A DNA stretch of 64,000 nucleotides, taken from NCBI RefSeq assembly GCF_024055795.1, contig NZ_JAMXMY010000001.1, forward strand, positions 558,001-622,000. Reading direction: 5' to 3'. Positions within the stretch are counted from its first letter, which is position 1. The number at the start of each line of letters is the position of its first letter. The notes below the pieces were generated by a model. It worked only from the letters and a program-made list of their open reading frames with translations, was not told where the DNA came from and made no database searches. Made by a program: the position numbers and the translations under genes. Positions 17,299 to 25,681 of the stretch are shown here, one piece after another. This DNA is from Actinoallomurus purpureus (GTDB taxonomy: Bacteria; Actinomycetota; Actinomycetes; Streptosporangiales; Streptosporangiaceae).

Positions 17299-18510
17299 GT
17301 GGCAGACCGCACGGATGCGCTCGAATGGCCGATGAACCTCGACGTCGAGGCGTTGCTCCGCGACGGCTGGCACCCCACGCCGTTCCGGCAATTCATTGTT
17401 AAGATCCACAGCCGTTGCAATCTCGCTTGTGACTACTGTTACGTCTACGAAATGGCCGATCAGGGCTGGCGTGATCGGCCGCGCCGTATGACGCCGGCCA
17501 CCATCGCCCTCATCGCGTCCCGGATCGCCGAGCATGTCCGTGCGCACCGCATTCCAGAGGTCGATCTCATCTTTCACGGCGGTGAGCCGCTATTGGCCGG
17601 TATCGAGCTCATCCGGCACGCCGTCACCACGGTGAGGTCCGCCGTCGGTCCCGAGGCGTCGGTGAACGTCCGCGTGCAGAGCAACGGTCTGCTGCTCGAC
17701 TCCGCCTTCCTTCGCACCTTCGACGAGCTCGGCGTGCGGGTGGGGATCAGCCTCGACGGCGACGCGCGGGGCAACGACCGGCACCGTCGCCACGCCGACG
17801 GGCGCGGCAGCCACGACGAGGTACGGGCCGCTCTCGAGCGGCTGACCGCAGGACGGTACCGGCACCTGTTCGGCGGGCTGCTGGCAACGGTCGACCTGCG
17901 CAACGACCCGGTCGCCACCTATGAGGCACTGCTGGAGTTCGCGCCGGCGGAGGTCGACTTCCTGCTGCCGCACGGCAACTGGAACTCACCGCCGCCCGGA
18001 CTGTCGCCCGGCGAGCACGCGACCCCCTACGGAGACTGGCTCATCGCCGCGTTCGACCGCTGGTACGGCGCTCCGGTCAGGGAGACCCGCGTACGGCTGT
18101 TCGGCGAGATCATCCGATTGCTGCTCGGCGGGGCCTCCCGCATCGAGTCGGTCGGTCTCTCCCCGGTGGCCATGGTCGTCCTGGAGACCGACGGGAGCAT
18201 CGAGCAGGTCGACACTCTCAAGTCGGTCTACGAGGGCGCCTCCGCCACCGGCCTGCACGTCGCGCGGGACTCGTTCGACGCGGTGCTGCGGCTGCCGTCG
18301 GTCGCGGCTCGTCAGATCGGCGACCGGGCCCTGTCGGCGCAGTGCCGCGGCTGCGCCATCCGGCGGGTCTGCGGTGGGGGTCTGTACACGCATCGGTACC
18401 GCGCGGGCAGCGGGTTCGCCAATCCATCGGTGTACTGCGCCGACCTCGTACGCCTGATCACCCACGTGCACCAGGTGATCGCCGGTGACCTGAGGGAAGG
18501 GACCGCATGA
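17299..18510 (+). CDS. fxsB: FxsB-family radical SAM/SPASM peptide maturase
   Basis: A 403-residue radical SAM enzyme. FIVKIHSRCNLACDYCYVYE carries the CxxxCxxC cluster motif, FHGGEPLL is the GGE region, and CRGCAIRRVCGGG plus a later Cys form the SPASM domain. FxsB-family enzymes form a cyclophane crosslink in the C-terminal FxSxx core of a precursor peptide. GTG 17299 is chosen because a G-rich site lies upstream; a 37-codon in-frame extension to ATG 17188 looks non-coding. Its stop overlaps the HExxH gene by 4 bp. Precursor and FxsT genes lie 1.5-4.5 kb downstream, which supports the assignment. Confidence 0.92.
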   Translation: MADRTDALEWPMNLDVEALLRDGWHPTPFRQFIVKIHSRCNLACDYCYVYEMADQGWRDRPRRMTPATIALIASRIAEHVRAHRIPEVDLIFHGGEPLLAGIELIRHAVTTVRSAVGPEASVNVRVQSNGLLLDSAFLRTFDELGVRVGISLDGDARGNDRHRRHADGRGSHDEVRAALERLTAGRYRHLFGGLLATVDLRNDPVATYEALLEFAPAEVDFLLPHGNWNSPPPGLSPGEHATPYGDWLIAAFDRWYGAPVRETRVRLFGEIIRLLLGGASRIESVGLSPVAMVVLETDGSIEQVDTLKSVYEGASATGLHVARDSFDAVLRLPSVAARQIGDRALSAQCRGCAIRRVCGGGLYTHRYRAGSGFANPSVYCADLVRLITHVHQVIAGDLREGTA

Positions 18511-19910
18511 GACGACACCACGTACCCGCGAAGGTCTTCTACGCCCTGGCGGCCGGTGGCGGCGGCGCCCACGCCGTGGGTCATCTGCAGGCGGCGCAGT
18601 ACAGCAAGCGTCTGCTCCTCCTGCGTGCCGTACGGGACGCCGCGAGGGGGGAGGATCCCGTGCGGGCCCGGCGCGCGCGCCAGGCGTTCGCACTGCTGGC
18701 GGAGATCCAGCGGCAGGCTCCCGAGGCCGTGGACGCCGTCGTGCGGCACCCGGCCGTCGGAGCATGGGCGCGGGACGCGCTGCTCGGGTCGGGCGACACC
18801 GGCGGGCTGGCGGAACTGGCCGCCGCGGCGGCGGTGCGGGCCGGTTTCCCGCGGCCGGTGCAGGTGGTGGTGCGTGACGGTGCCGTCGTGCTGCCGTCCC
18901 TCGGCCGTGCGGTGCTCTCCGGCGACTCGGCCGCGGCGGCGGCTCGGCACGCGCCGGCCGATCGCGTTCGGCCACCCGGTCCGCTGACCGCGGCCGGCCG
19001 GGACATGCCGTCCGGGCCGGCCACGGCGACCGTGCGGCCCGGCCCCGGCCCCGGCCGGGCCGAGGTGATCGGGCCCGGCGGTCGGGTCCGGATTCCCGCC
19101 GACCCGCATCGGGACGCGCCGGGCTGGCAGGGGATACGGCGTCTGGAGGCCGAGTACCAGGGCATGGCGATCCGGCTGCTGCTGGACGACGTCGATCCGT
19201 ACCGGCTGCCCGGCGCCGGGATCAGGGCCTCACGGCCGGACGCGGAGGAACTGGACCTGTGGCGTTCCATGCTGAAGAGGGCCTGGCGGCTGCTGGTCCG
19301 CCGGCACTGGACGACGGCGGAGGAGGTCGCCGCCACCACGACCGTGCTGACCCCGCTCACCGCGCCCGATGAGGGGCTGAGCAGTGCGACGGCGACCGAG
19401 ACCTTCGGGGCGATCGGCGTGTCCGTCCCACCGGACGACCATTCTCTGGCGGTCAGCCTGGCGCACGAGGTGCAGCACGCCAAACTCGGCGCGCTGCTCG
19501 ACCTCGTCGAGCTGACCGGGCCGGACGACGGCAGGCGCTTCTACGCACCCTGGCGGGACGATCCTCGGCCGGCCTGGGGCTTGATCCAGGGCGTCTACGC
19601 GCACGTCGGGGTCGCCGGATACTGGCGCCGTCAGCGTGCGCACGAACAGGGCGATGTGGCGATGCGAGCGCACACCGAGTTCGCCCGCTGGCGGGACGCG
19701 TCGGTGCTGGTCGCTCGTACCCTGCAGTCGGGCGGTCTGCTCACGCCGGAGGGTGAGCTGTTCATGGCCGAGCTCACTCGCACGCTGCGCGTCTGGTGCC
19801 GCGAGCCGGTCCCGGCCGACGCGCTGGAGCGGGCCCACGCCGCCGCCGAGCAGCACCGGGAGCGGTGGCGGCGGCGTAACGGCGAGCCGGTCGGACCGAC
19901 GTCTCCCTGA
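18507..19910 (+). CDS. HExxH-motif protein (putative peptide beta-hydroxylase of the FxSxx system)
   Basis: A 467-residue protein with SLAHEVQHAKLGALLDLVEL, the HExxH motif of a family found with or fused to FxsB maturases. NCBI names such proteins as aKG-HExxH-type peptide beta-hydroxylases, which modify RiPP precursors. The middle (about residues 140-180) is Pro/Arg-rich and probably a linker. The start ATG overlaps the fxsB stop (ATGA), so the two are co-translated. In many relatives the two domains are one protein; here they are split. The exact chemistry on this precursor is inference. Confidence 0.85.
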   Translation: MRRHHVPAKVFYALAAGGGGAHAVGHLQAAQYSKRLLLLRAVRDAARGEDPVRARRARQAFALLAEIQRQAPEAVDAVVRHPAVGAWARDALLGSGDTGGLAELAAAAAVRAGFPRPVQVVVRDGAVVLPSLGRAVLSGDSAAAAARHAPADRVRPPGPLTAAGRDMPSGPATATVRPGPGPGRAEVIGPGGRVRIPADPHRDAPGWQGIRRLEAEYQGMAIRLLLDDVDPYRLPGAGIRASRPDAEELDLWRSMLKRAWRLLVRRHWTTAEEVAATTTVLTPLTAPDEGLSSATATETFGAIGVSVPPDDHSLAVSLAHEVQHAKLGALLDLVELTGPDDGRRFYAPWRDDPRPAWGLIQGVYAHVGVAGYWRRQRAHEQGDVAMRAHTEFARWRDASVLVARTLQSGGLLTPEGELFMAELTRTLRVWCREPVPADALERAHAAAEQHRERWRRRNGEPVGPTSP

Positions 19911-20041
19911 GCGTGCGAACGCGCCTCCACGCCCACATGCCGGCGTTCCGCGTCGCCGGTGGCTCCGGCCGGAGGACCTGGCATGCGCACGGCCGCCCTC
20001 CCGACGGCCGCCTGTCCGGCCGGGCACGCCGGGAAACGGGA
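19911..20041. other. Convergent spacer between the HExxH gene and fxsT
   Basis: A 131-bp spacer between convergent genes. I see no gene and no strong T-run terminator. Confidence 0.4.
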
Positions 20042-22621
20042 TCAGATCGGCGGAGGGTCGAAGTCGCAGTCCAGATGCCGTCCCTCGAGGGCCACGACCG
20101 CGTCGGGGTGATCGGGGCCCAGGACCCGGGCGTATCGATCGATCGTGTCCTCGAAGAGCCGCGTTCCCTCGTCCTCCGCGCCGTCCGCCCGTAGGTCGGC
20201 CGACAGGTTCGCGGCGCAGGCGAGCGTCATCGGATGATCCTCGCCCAGCAGGGCGCGTAGGCGGCGCAGAGTGCCGCGCCCGAGCCGGCACGCCGACTCC
20301 AGGTCGCCCAGGGCCGCCAGGTCGCTGGCGAGGTTGGTGGCGATCGTGAGGGAGTAGTGGTGGTCGCGGCCGAGCTTGGCCTCCAGACCGAGGAGGGACT
20401 TCTCGTTGAGCTCCCGTGCGCGTCGTACCTCTCCGGCGACCCGCAGCAGCAGCGCCAGGTTGCACGCGCAGCCGTGATAGTACGGGTGATCGATGCCGTA
20501 GACCTTCGGGTAGAGGTCCAGCGTCTCGGAGACCAGTTCGAAGGCCTTCTCGGTCTCTCCGATGCTGCGCAGGACGTTGGCCAGGCAGGTGGCGGAGGCC
20601 AGGGAGTCGGGGTGATCGAGGCCGAAGAGCCGCAGGTAACGTGCGTGGACGTCATCGGCCACCTCGATGGACGCGTCGAGCAGCCCGGCGCGGCGGCGGG
20701 CGATGGCGAGGTCCTTGGCCGTCCTCAACGTCCACGGGTGCTCGGCCCCCAGCTCCTCCGAGCCGTACGCGTGGGCGTCCTCGCCGAGGTCGCAGGACTC
20801 ACGGTAGCCGCCCGCGAGGCGGACGGCGCGGGCCAGCCCGCTCCATGAGCTGAGGATGTCCGCCCTGCCGATGCCGGGCGGCCCGGCCCACATCTCCAGG
20901 TAACACTTCTCGTGCGTCCCGCGGGCGGCCAGGTAGTCGCTCGCCAGACCGTGGTCCAGCGCCAGGTTGTTCATCACGCGCAGGGTGTTCGGGTGCTGCG
21001 GCCCGAACGCGTCCAGGTGCCGGCCAAGGGACTCCTGGTCATGGTCCCGCGCGGCGAAGAAGTCGCCGGCGGCCCGCAGGTCCGCGCCGATGCTGTTGAG
21101 CAGCAGCAGCAACGAGGCCTGCCGGCCGGGATCGTCGACTGCACTCGGCTCCATCCGGGCGAGCGTCTCCTGATTGAGCTCATAAGCCTCGGTGAAGCGC
21201 CCGAGTTCGCGGACGATGATGCCGCGCTGCCGCCGGGCGTCGACCACGTCGGCATCGTCGTCTCCGGAGTCGGCGCTCCAGCGTTCCTCGAAGCGCCGCA
21301 CGAAGATCTCGGCCGACCGGTAGTCACCGGAGAGGTAGAGGTAGTCGACGAAGTTGAGGGCGAGCCGGCGTACCGCGCCGTCACGGCTCTCGGCCACCCC
21401 CGACGGCTCGACGTGAGCCAGGAGTTCGAAGTAGCGGTTCCAGGTGGTGGTGTCCTCCGGCGCCGTGGGGGTCGCCGTGACCAGGAGACGGTGCACCTCC
21501 TGACGAATGCGCCCCTGCTCGTCCTGTGGCATCCCGTCGCGTACGAGTGCCTGGATCAGCCGGTGGACCTGAATCGTGCGCCCGGGAGTGTCGACCCGAG
21601 CGAGGGCGTACCGCCCCAGCTCCCCGATCGTGCGGCTGAGCCGGATCGGATCGCCGAGCAGGTCGGCCAGTTGCTCGTCGAGGCCCGGCGGGACCCGGCT
21701 GAACACCGCACGCGGGATCGGCTCGGGGCCGAACATCGCGCAACAGCGCAGCAGCTCGACCGCCTCGGGTAGCTTCTCGCTCAGCTTGGCCACCGACAGC
21801 GCCCAGGCGGCCGTCATCGAGACGGGGTACTCCGTCGGCTTGCCCTCGGCCAGCAGCTGGCTGGTCCGTCCCGAGAGCAGCCGGAGATACTCCTCGACCG
21901 TCATTCCCGTCTCGGCCTGCAGCGCCGCGGCCTGCTCCAGCGCCAAGGGCAGGTCGCCCAGCGCCTCCGCCAGGCGGTCGGCGTCGCCGGGGCTCATGGC
22001 GCGGGGGACCCGCTTGTTCAGGAACTCGATGCTCTCCTCGCGGGTGAAAACGTCGACGGCGACCGTGTCGACGACGCCCTTCCACCGGTGGTTGCGCGAG
22101 GTGATGATCGCGTGGCCCGGCCCGTGCGGTATGACGTCGCTGATGTCCTCCGGCTGGTCGGCGTTGTCGAAGATGAGCAGCCACCTGGAGTAGGGATCGC
22201 CGCGACGCAACCGGTCCAGCACGGCGTTGGCGGCGTCCTCGATGCCGGTGGTCGTGGCGGGCGGCAGCCCGAGGAAGGGCGCGAGGCCGGCCAGTGACGA
22301 GCGTACGAGCACGGGCTGGTCGCAGGGGATCCACCACACCAGGTCGTATTCGGAGCGGTAGCGGTACGCGTACTCCACCGTCATCTGCGTCTTACCGACA
22401 CCGCCGAGGCCGTGGAGGGCATGCGGCACCACCGCGGTGACGTCACCGGCGATGCCCGCTCGGAGCTTGGCGAGGAGTTCCTCGCGTCCGGTGAAATTCA
22501 TGTTGCGCGGTGGGATCCGTCCCCAGATCTCCGGCGTGCGTCCCGCCGGCCGTCCTGTGTACGCCGAACCTGCCACGGATTTCGCCTCCGCGTCGCTATT
22601 CATCCGCTTTTGGTGTGCCAT
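20042..22621 (-). CDS. fxsT: FxsT: FxSxx-COOH system NB-ARC/tetratricopeptide repeat protein
   Basis: An 859-residue protein. The opening PEIWGRIPPRNMNFTGREELL, P-loop HGLGGVGKTQ (about residues 70-79), Walker B WLLIFDNAD, and FTREESIEFL match the NB-ARC part of FxsT. The C-terminal half is at least eight TPR units with the repeated LG-DHP turn, ending CDFDPPPI, which resembles the usual FxsT tail. The family is a STAND-type NTPase of the FxSxx system and probably senses or scaffolds the peptide. ATG 22621 is chosen (GGGG upstream); 22603 is an alternative and the longer frame to 22792 looks non-coding. It is divergent from fxsA. Confidence 0.93.
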   Translation of the reverse strand: MAHQKRMNSDAEAKSVAGSAYTGRPAGRTPEIWGRIPPRNMNFTGREELLAKLRAGIAGDVTAVVPHALHGLGGVGKTQMTVEYAYRYRSEYDLVWWIPCDQPVLVRSSLAGLAPFLGLPPATTTGIEDAANAVLDRLRRGDPYSRWLLIFDNADQPEDISDVIPHGPGHAIITSRNHRWKGVVDTVAVDVFTREESIEFLNKRVPRAMSPGDADRLAEALGDLPLALEQAAALQAETGMTVEEYLRLLSGRTSQLLAEGKPTEYPVSMTAAWALSVAKLSEKLPEAVELLRCCAMFGPEPIPRAVFSRVPPGLDEQLADLLGDPIRLSRTIGELGRYALARVDTPGRTIQVHRLIQALVRDGMPQDEQGRIRQEVHRLLVTATPTAPEDTTTWNRYFELLAHVEPSGVAESRDGAVRRLALNFVDYLYLSGDYRSAEIFVRRFEERWSADSGDDDADVVDARRQRGIIVRELGRFTEAYELNQETLARMEPSAVDDPGRQASLLLLLNSIGADLRAAGDFFAARDHDQESLGRHLDAFGPQHPNTLRVMNNLALDHGLASDYLAARGTHEKCYLEMWAGPPGIGRADILSSWSGLARAVRLAGGYRESCDLGEDAHAYGSEELGAEHPWTLRTAKDLAIARRRAGLLDASIEVADDVHARYLRLFGLDHPDSLASATCLANVLRSIGETEKAFELVSETLDLYPKVYGIDHPYYHGCACNLALLLRVAGEVRRARELNEKSLLGLEAKLGRDHHYSLTIATNLASDLAALGDLESACRLGRGTLRRLRALLGEDHPMTLACAANLSADLRADGAEDEGTRLFEDTIDRYARVLGPDHPDAVVALEGRHLDCDFDPPPI

Positions 22622-22941
22622 CCTATGCCCCGGCCTCAACGGCCATCCAGGGTGAAGCGGGCGTGTCCTTGATGCCGGCTGAACGAGGTGTCGGCGGACT
22701 CGCGGGATGTGGCCTGAATTCCTTAATTCGGTCGACAATAAATTGGTATTCGGAAAGTCCGAAATCTGCTCCTTGGTCGCGGATCGAGACAATCGCCGCT
22801 CAGGGTATTAAACGATTCGCCGACGTGCTTGAATCGTAGACAAGGGCCGCCGGTGCGTCCCTGGCGAGGCGGCCGACGCGTTCCGGCCGGCCCTCCGGCG
22901 CGGGCCGCGGAAGACCCCGGCGGCGAGCAGAAGGAGTGCGC
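22622..22941. promoter_or_regulatory. Divergent promoter region of fxsT and fxsA
   Basis: This 320-bp spacer is AT-richer than its flanks around 22710-22770. TTCGGA-AAG-TCCGAA (22749-22763) is a perfect inverted repeat, a possible operator serving both directions. AAGGAG at 22931-22936 is the fxsA ribosome site. No other gene is seen. Confidence 0.55.
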
Positions 22942-23109
22942 ATGCGCGAAGAGACCGACTTCGGCGGCGGAATCATCGATCTTTCCGGCTTCTCGCTGAA
23001 GGACCTCGACGACCTTGCCGACTCGGCCCTCGCGGCGGAGCTGCGCGAGGTGCTCGACTCCTCGCGGTGCGACGCGGGCGTCGTGGCCGGATTCAACTCC
23101 ACGGTATAG
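22942..23109 (+). CDS. fxsA: FxsA: FxSxx-COOH RiPP precursor peptide
   Basis: A 55-residue peptide with AAGGAG five bases before the ATG. The leader is acidic and helical (IIDLSGFSLKDLDDLADSAL, then AAELREVLDS), and the protein ends GFNSTV, an exact F-x-S-x-x-COOH terminus. In this family FxsB crosslinks the core Phe and Ser regions into a cyclophane. It lies divergent from fxsT and is followed, 40 bases after its stop, by the nSTAND1 gene. The exact crosslink, any hydroxylation and any cleavage are not shown by sequence. Confidence 0.93.
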   Translation: MREETDFGGGIIDLSGFSLKDLDDLADSALAAELREVLDSSRCDAGVVAGFNSTV

Positions 23110-23149
23110 GCGGCCGGCCGGCCGGTAACCCGCCGGAAAGGCCATCGTC

Positions 23150-25153
23150 ATGGGGTCACTGACCTCTCCACCGGACGACCCGGATACCTTTCCGTATCCG
23201 GGGCTGCGCCCTTTCGTGGAAAAAGATCGTGGACGGTTCTTCGGGCGAGACGAGGAAGTCCGCGAGCTCGCGCGAATGTGGCGGCGAACCCGCATCACCG
23301 TCCTGTACGGCGAGAGCGGTGTGGGCAAGACCTCTCTCATCCGCGCGGGTGTGCTGCCCTGGCTGGCGCGGGAGGCGGCCAACGTGCTCCCCGTCGGAGC
23401 CGTCTCACGCGCTTTCACCTTCCCCGCGGCGGCCCTTCCGGAGCACAACCCCTACACGCTCGCCCTGCTGTCATCCTGGTCGCCGACCGAATCGCCGACC
23501 ATGCTGTCCGGCATGTCGATCGGCGCGTTCCTGCGTCGGCAACGGCGCACCGGCCGGTTCGGCGAGCCGCTGCCGACCCTGGTCGCGATCGACCGGGCCG
23601 AACGACTGTTCCGCAACGCCGATCCGGATCTCATCGGTCCATTCTTCGACGAACTCATCGAGGCCCTGAAGCACCGTCCGGACACCCACCTGCTCCTGTC
23701 CGTACGCGAGGACCATCTCGAGGACGCCCTGCAGATCGTCAAGCTGCTCGGGAGCGAGTTCTGCGCCCAGTTCCCGCTACCGCCGCTCGATCGGCGACGG
23801 GCGCTGGGGGCCATCGTCCGGCCGCTGGAAGACGTCGGCCGTCGTCTCGATCCGGAACTCGCGGCGCAGGTCATCGACGCGTTGGTCCTTCCGTCCGCCG
23901 ACGGCTCCGCCGAGGTCGTCGAACCGGTGCTGCTCCAGGTGGTCTGCCGGAGCCTGTGGGAACGGCTGCCCGCCGATGCGCGGGTCCTGACCGATCGGAT
24001 GCTTCCGGACCTGACCGAGGCGCTCGAATCGCTGTGCGCGCACGTCGTGACGGCCGTCGCGGCGAATCACGGCACGCGCCCGGGAAACCTCGTCTCGTGG
24101 TTGCGCGACACCTTCCTCAGACCGTCCGGGCGGGTGGCGGTGCACGAGGGATCCACTCATACCTCCGGCATGGCCAACTCCGTCGTGCACTCGATCGAGG
24201 ACGGATACCTCGTCAAGGGGCGGTGGCGCGACGGAGCCCGGTGGTATGAATTGCGGCACCCCCTGCTCATCGCGCCGATCCGGCGGCTGGTGACCGCGCA
24301 GTGGCCGATCCCGCCCTCGGACCCGGCGGGTCGACTGACCGCGGCGAAGGCGGCCCTGTCCGACGGCGATATCACGCTCGCCCGGCGGCACGCCGAAGGG
24401 GCGGTGGCGGCCTGCGACCGCGGCGACATGCGGATCCGTGGTGAGGCCGAATCCCTGCTGGGAAACATCGCCAATGAGGAAGGCGACGTCAAAGGTGCGA
24501 TCGAGCACTATCGCACGGCGGCGAGCCTCTTCGAGGCACTGCAGGACACCCCGTCCGTCGGACGCCTGCTGGCGGCGGTGGGGCGGCTCCGGCTGACTCA
24601 GGGGAAACGCGGCGAGGCGGTCGAAGACCTCGAGGCCGCCGTCGGGCGGATGCCGAACGATCCGACGGTGCAGGCCGGGCTCGGCCGCGCCCTGTGGTAC
24701 GCCGGGCAGCCCAAGGCGGCGCTGGCCGTGCTGGACGGCGTGCTACGGCGCGACGGTGACGCGCCTGAGGCACTGCGGGCACGCGGGGAGATCCTCGCCG
24801 ACCTCGGTGAGGCGGCATCGGCGCTTCGCGACCTCGACCGGATCGACCGGCGCGCCTCTCCGTCCGCGCGCGCGGCGCGTGCGCTGGCCCTGGCCACCCT
24901 CTCGAAGGTGGAGGCGGCTCGGCGCGAGCTCGACGACATCCTCGCCGAGGCCGCCGGCAGCGGGCCGGTGCTGTTGCGCGCGGCCCGGACCGAGCGCCTG
25001 TGCGGGGACATCCGAGCCGCCGCACGGCTGGCCGCCCGCGCCCTCGATGCGGACGATCCGCCGCTGCCGCCGCACCAGCGGGCAGAGGCGGTCCAGGTAT
25101 CCCGCCTTGTTGCATTCGGCACCTCTCCGGCCCCCCGCTCCACTCATCCTTGA
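23150..25153 (+). CDS. nSTAND1-type NTPase with C-terminal TPR repeats
   Basis: A 667-residue protein. YPGLRPFVEKDRGRFFGRDEE is the classic nSTAND1 opening, followed by P-loop GESGVGKTS (about residues 54-62) and Walker B TLVAIDRAERLF. The ATPase and winged-helix region runs to about residue 400. TPR-like repeats follow (NEEGDVKGAIEHYRTAASLF, then EDLEAAVGRMP). There is no obvious effector domain such as protease, TIR or nuclease. It lies 40 bp downstream of fxsA on the same strand, and the membrane gene follows after 3 bp. STAND proteins often act in immunity or signalling; its role with the peptide is inference. Confidence 0.88.
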   Translation: MGSLTSPPDDPDTFPYPGLRPFVEKDRGRFFGRDEEVRELARMWRRTRITVLYGESGVGKTSLIRAGVLPWLAREAANVLPVGAVSRAFTFPAAALPEHNPYTLALLSSWSPTESPTMLSGMSIGAFLRRQRRTGRFGEPLPTLVAIDRAERLFRNADPDLIGPFFDELIEALKHRPDTHLLLSVREDHLEDALQIVKLLGSEFCAQFPLPPLDRRRALGAIVRPLEDVGRRLDPELAAQVIDALVLPSADGSAEVVEPVLLQVVCRSLWERLPADARVLTDRMLPDLTEALESLCAHVVTAVAANHGTRPGNLVSWLRDTFLRPSGRVAVHEGSTHTSGMANSVVHSIEDGYLVKGRWRDGARWYELRHPLLIAPIRRLVTAQWPIPPSDPAGRLTAAKAALSDGDITLARRHAEGAVAACDRGDMRIRGEAESLLGNIANEEGDVKGAIEHYRTAASLFEALQDTPSVGRLLAAVGRLRLTQGKRGEAVEDLEAAVGRMPNDPTVQAGLGRALWYAGQPKAALAVLDGVLRRDGDAPEALRARGEILADLGEAASALRDLDRIDRRASPSARAARALALATLSKVEAARRELDDILAEAAGSGPVLLRAARTERLCGDIRAAARLAARALDADDPPLPPHQRAEAVQVSRLVAFGTSPAPRSTHP

Positions 25154-25156
25154 ACC

Positions 25157-25681
25157 ATGCCGGACACCGCATTGGTCGCGTTGTTCACCGGGGCGTCCAC
25201 CGCCATCGCGGCACTGGTCGGAGTCGGCTCGCAGCTGCTCGGGGAGAGCCGGCGGGCGCGGCACGAGCTCGAGCGGGTGCGCGACGCCCGCGACGCGGAA
25301 CGCGCGGCGGAACGCGAGCAGCGGCTCCGGCGCGGTACCGACCGGGTGCGGGCCGCCGTGCTCAGGCTCGCGGTGACCGTGCGCGTCTGCGCGGACATCC
25401 GCCGCGACCAGCACGCGCGCCTGCACGAGCGCGACCTGATCGACATGTTGGGTCAGGCACGCGATCACTATTACCGGGCGAACGTACGGATCGAGGCACT
25501 GCGTGCGCTCGTCGGCGGTAGTGCCGAGGCGGTGGCCGCGATCGAGGGGCTGCTGTCGGCGGTCACGGAAGCCTACGAGCACGTTCGCTCGGCGAGCAGC
25601 GAGCAGGCTGATCCAGAGCTGGTGGAGAAGCGGATCCGTTCCGAGCTGCGGAGGGTGTCCGAGGCCGTACTCGCCGAGTGA
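25157..25681 (+). CDS. Membrane-anchored coiled-coil protein of the FxSxx locus
   Basis: A 174-residue protein of unknown family. One N-terminal transmembrane helix (about residues 4-27) is followed by a charged RRARHELERVRDARDAERAA coiled coil and a helical C-terminal part. It starts 3 bases after the STAND stop, so it is co-translated and a probable partner. Its 3' end overlaps the convergent MFS gene by 119 bp. A membrane effector or anchor role is only a guess. Confidence 0.7.
   Translation: MPDTALVALFTGASTAIAALVGVGSQLLGESRRARHELERVRDARDAERAAEREQRLRRGTDRVRAAVLRLAVTVRVCADIRRDQHARLHERDLIDMLGQARDHYYRANVRIEALRALVGGSAEAVAAIEGLLSAVTEAYEHVRSASSEQADPELVEKRIRSELRRVSEAVLAE

Noticed and set aside
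20357-22297. Plus-strand ORFs opposite fxsT
   Set aside because: Shadow frames of a clear NB-ARC/TPR protein.
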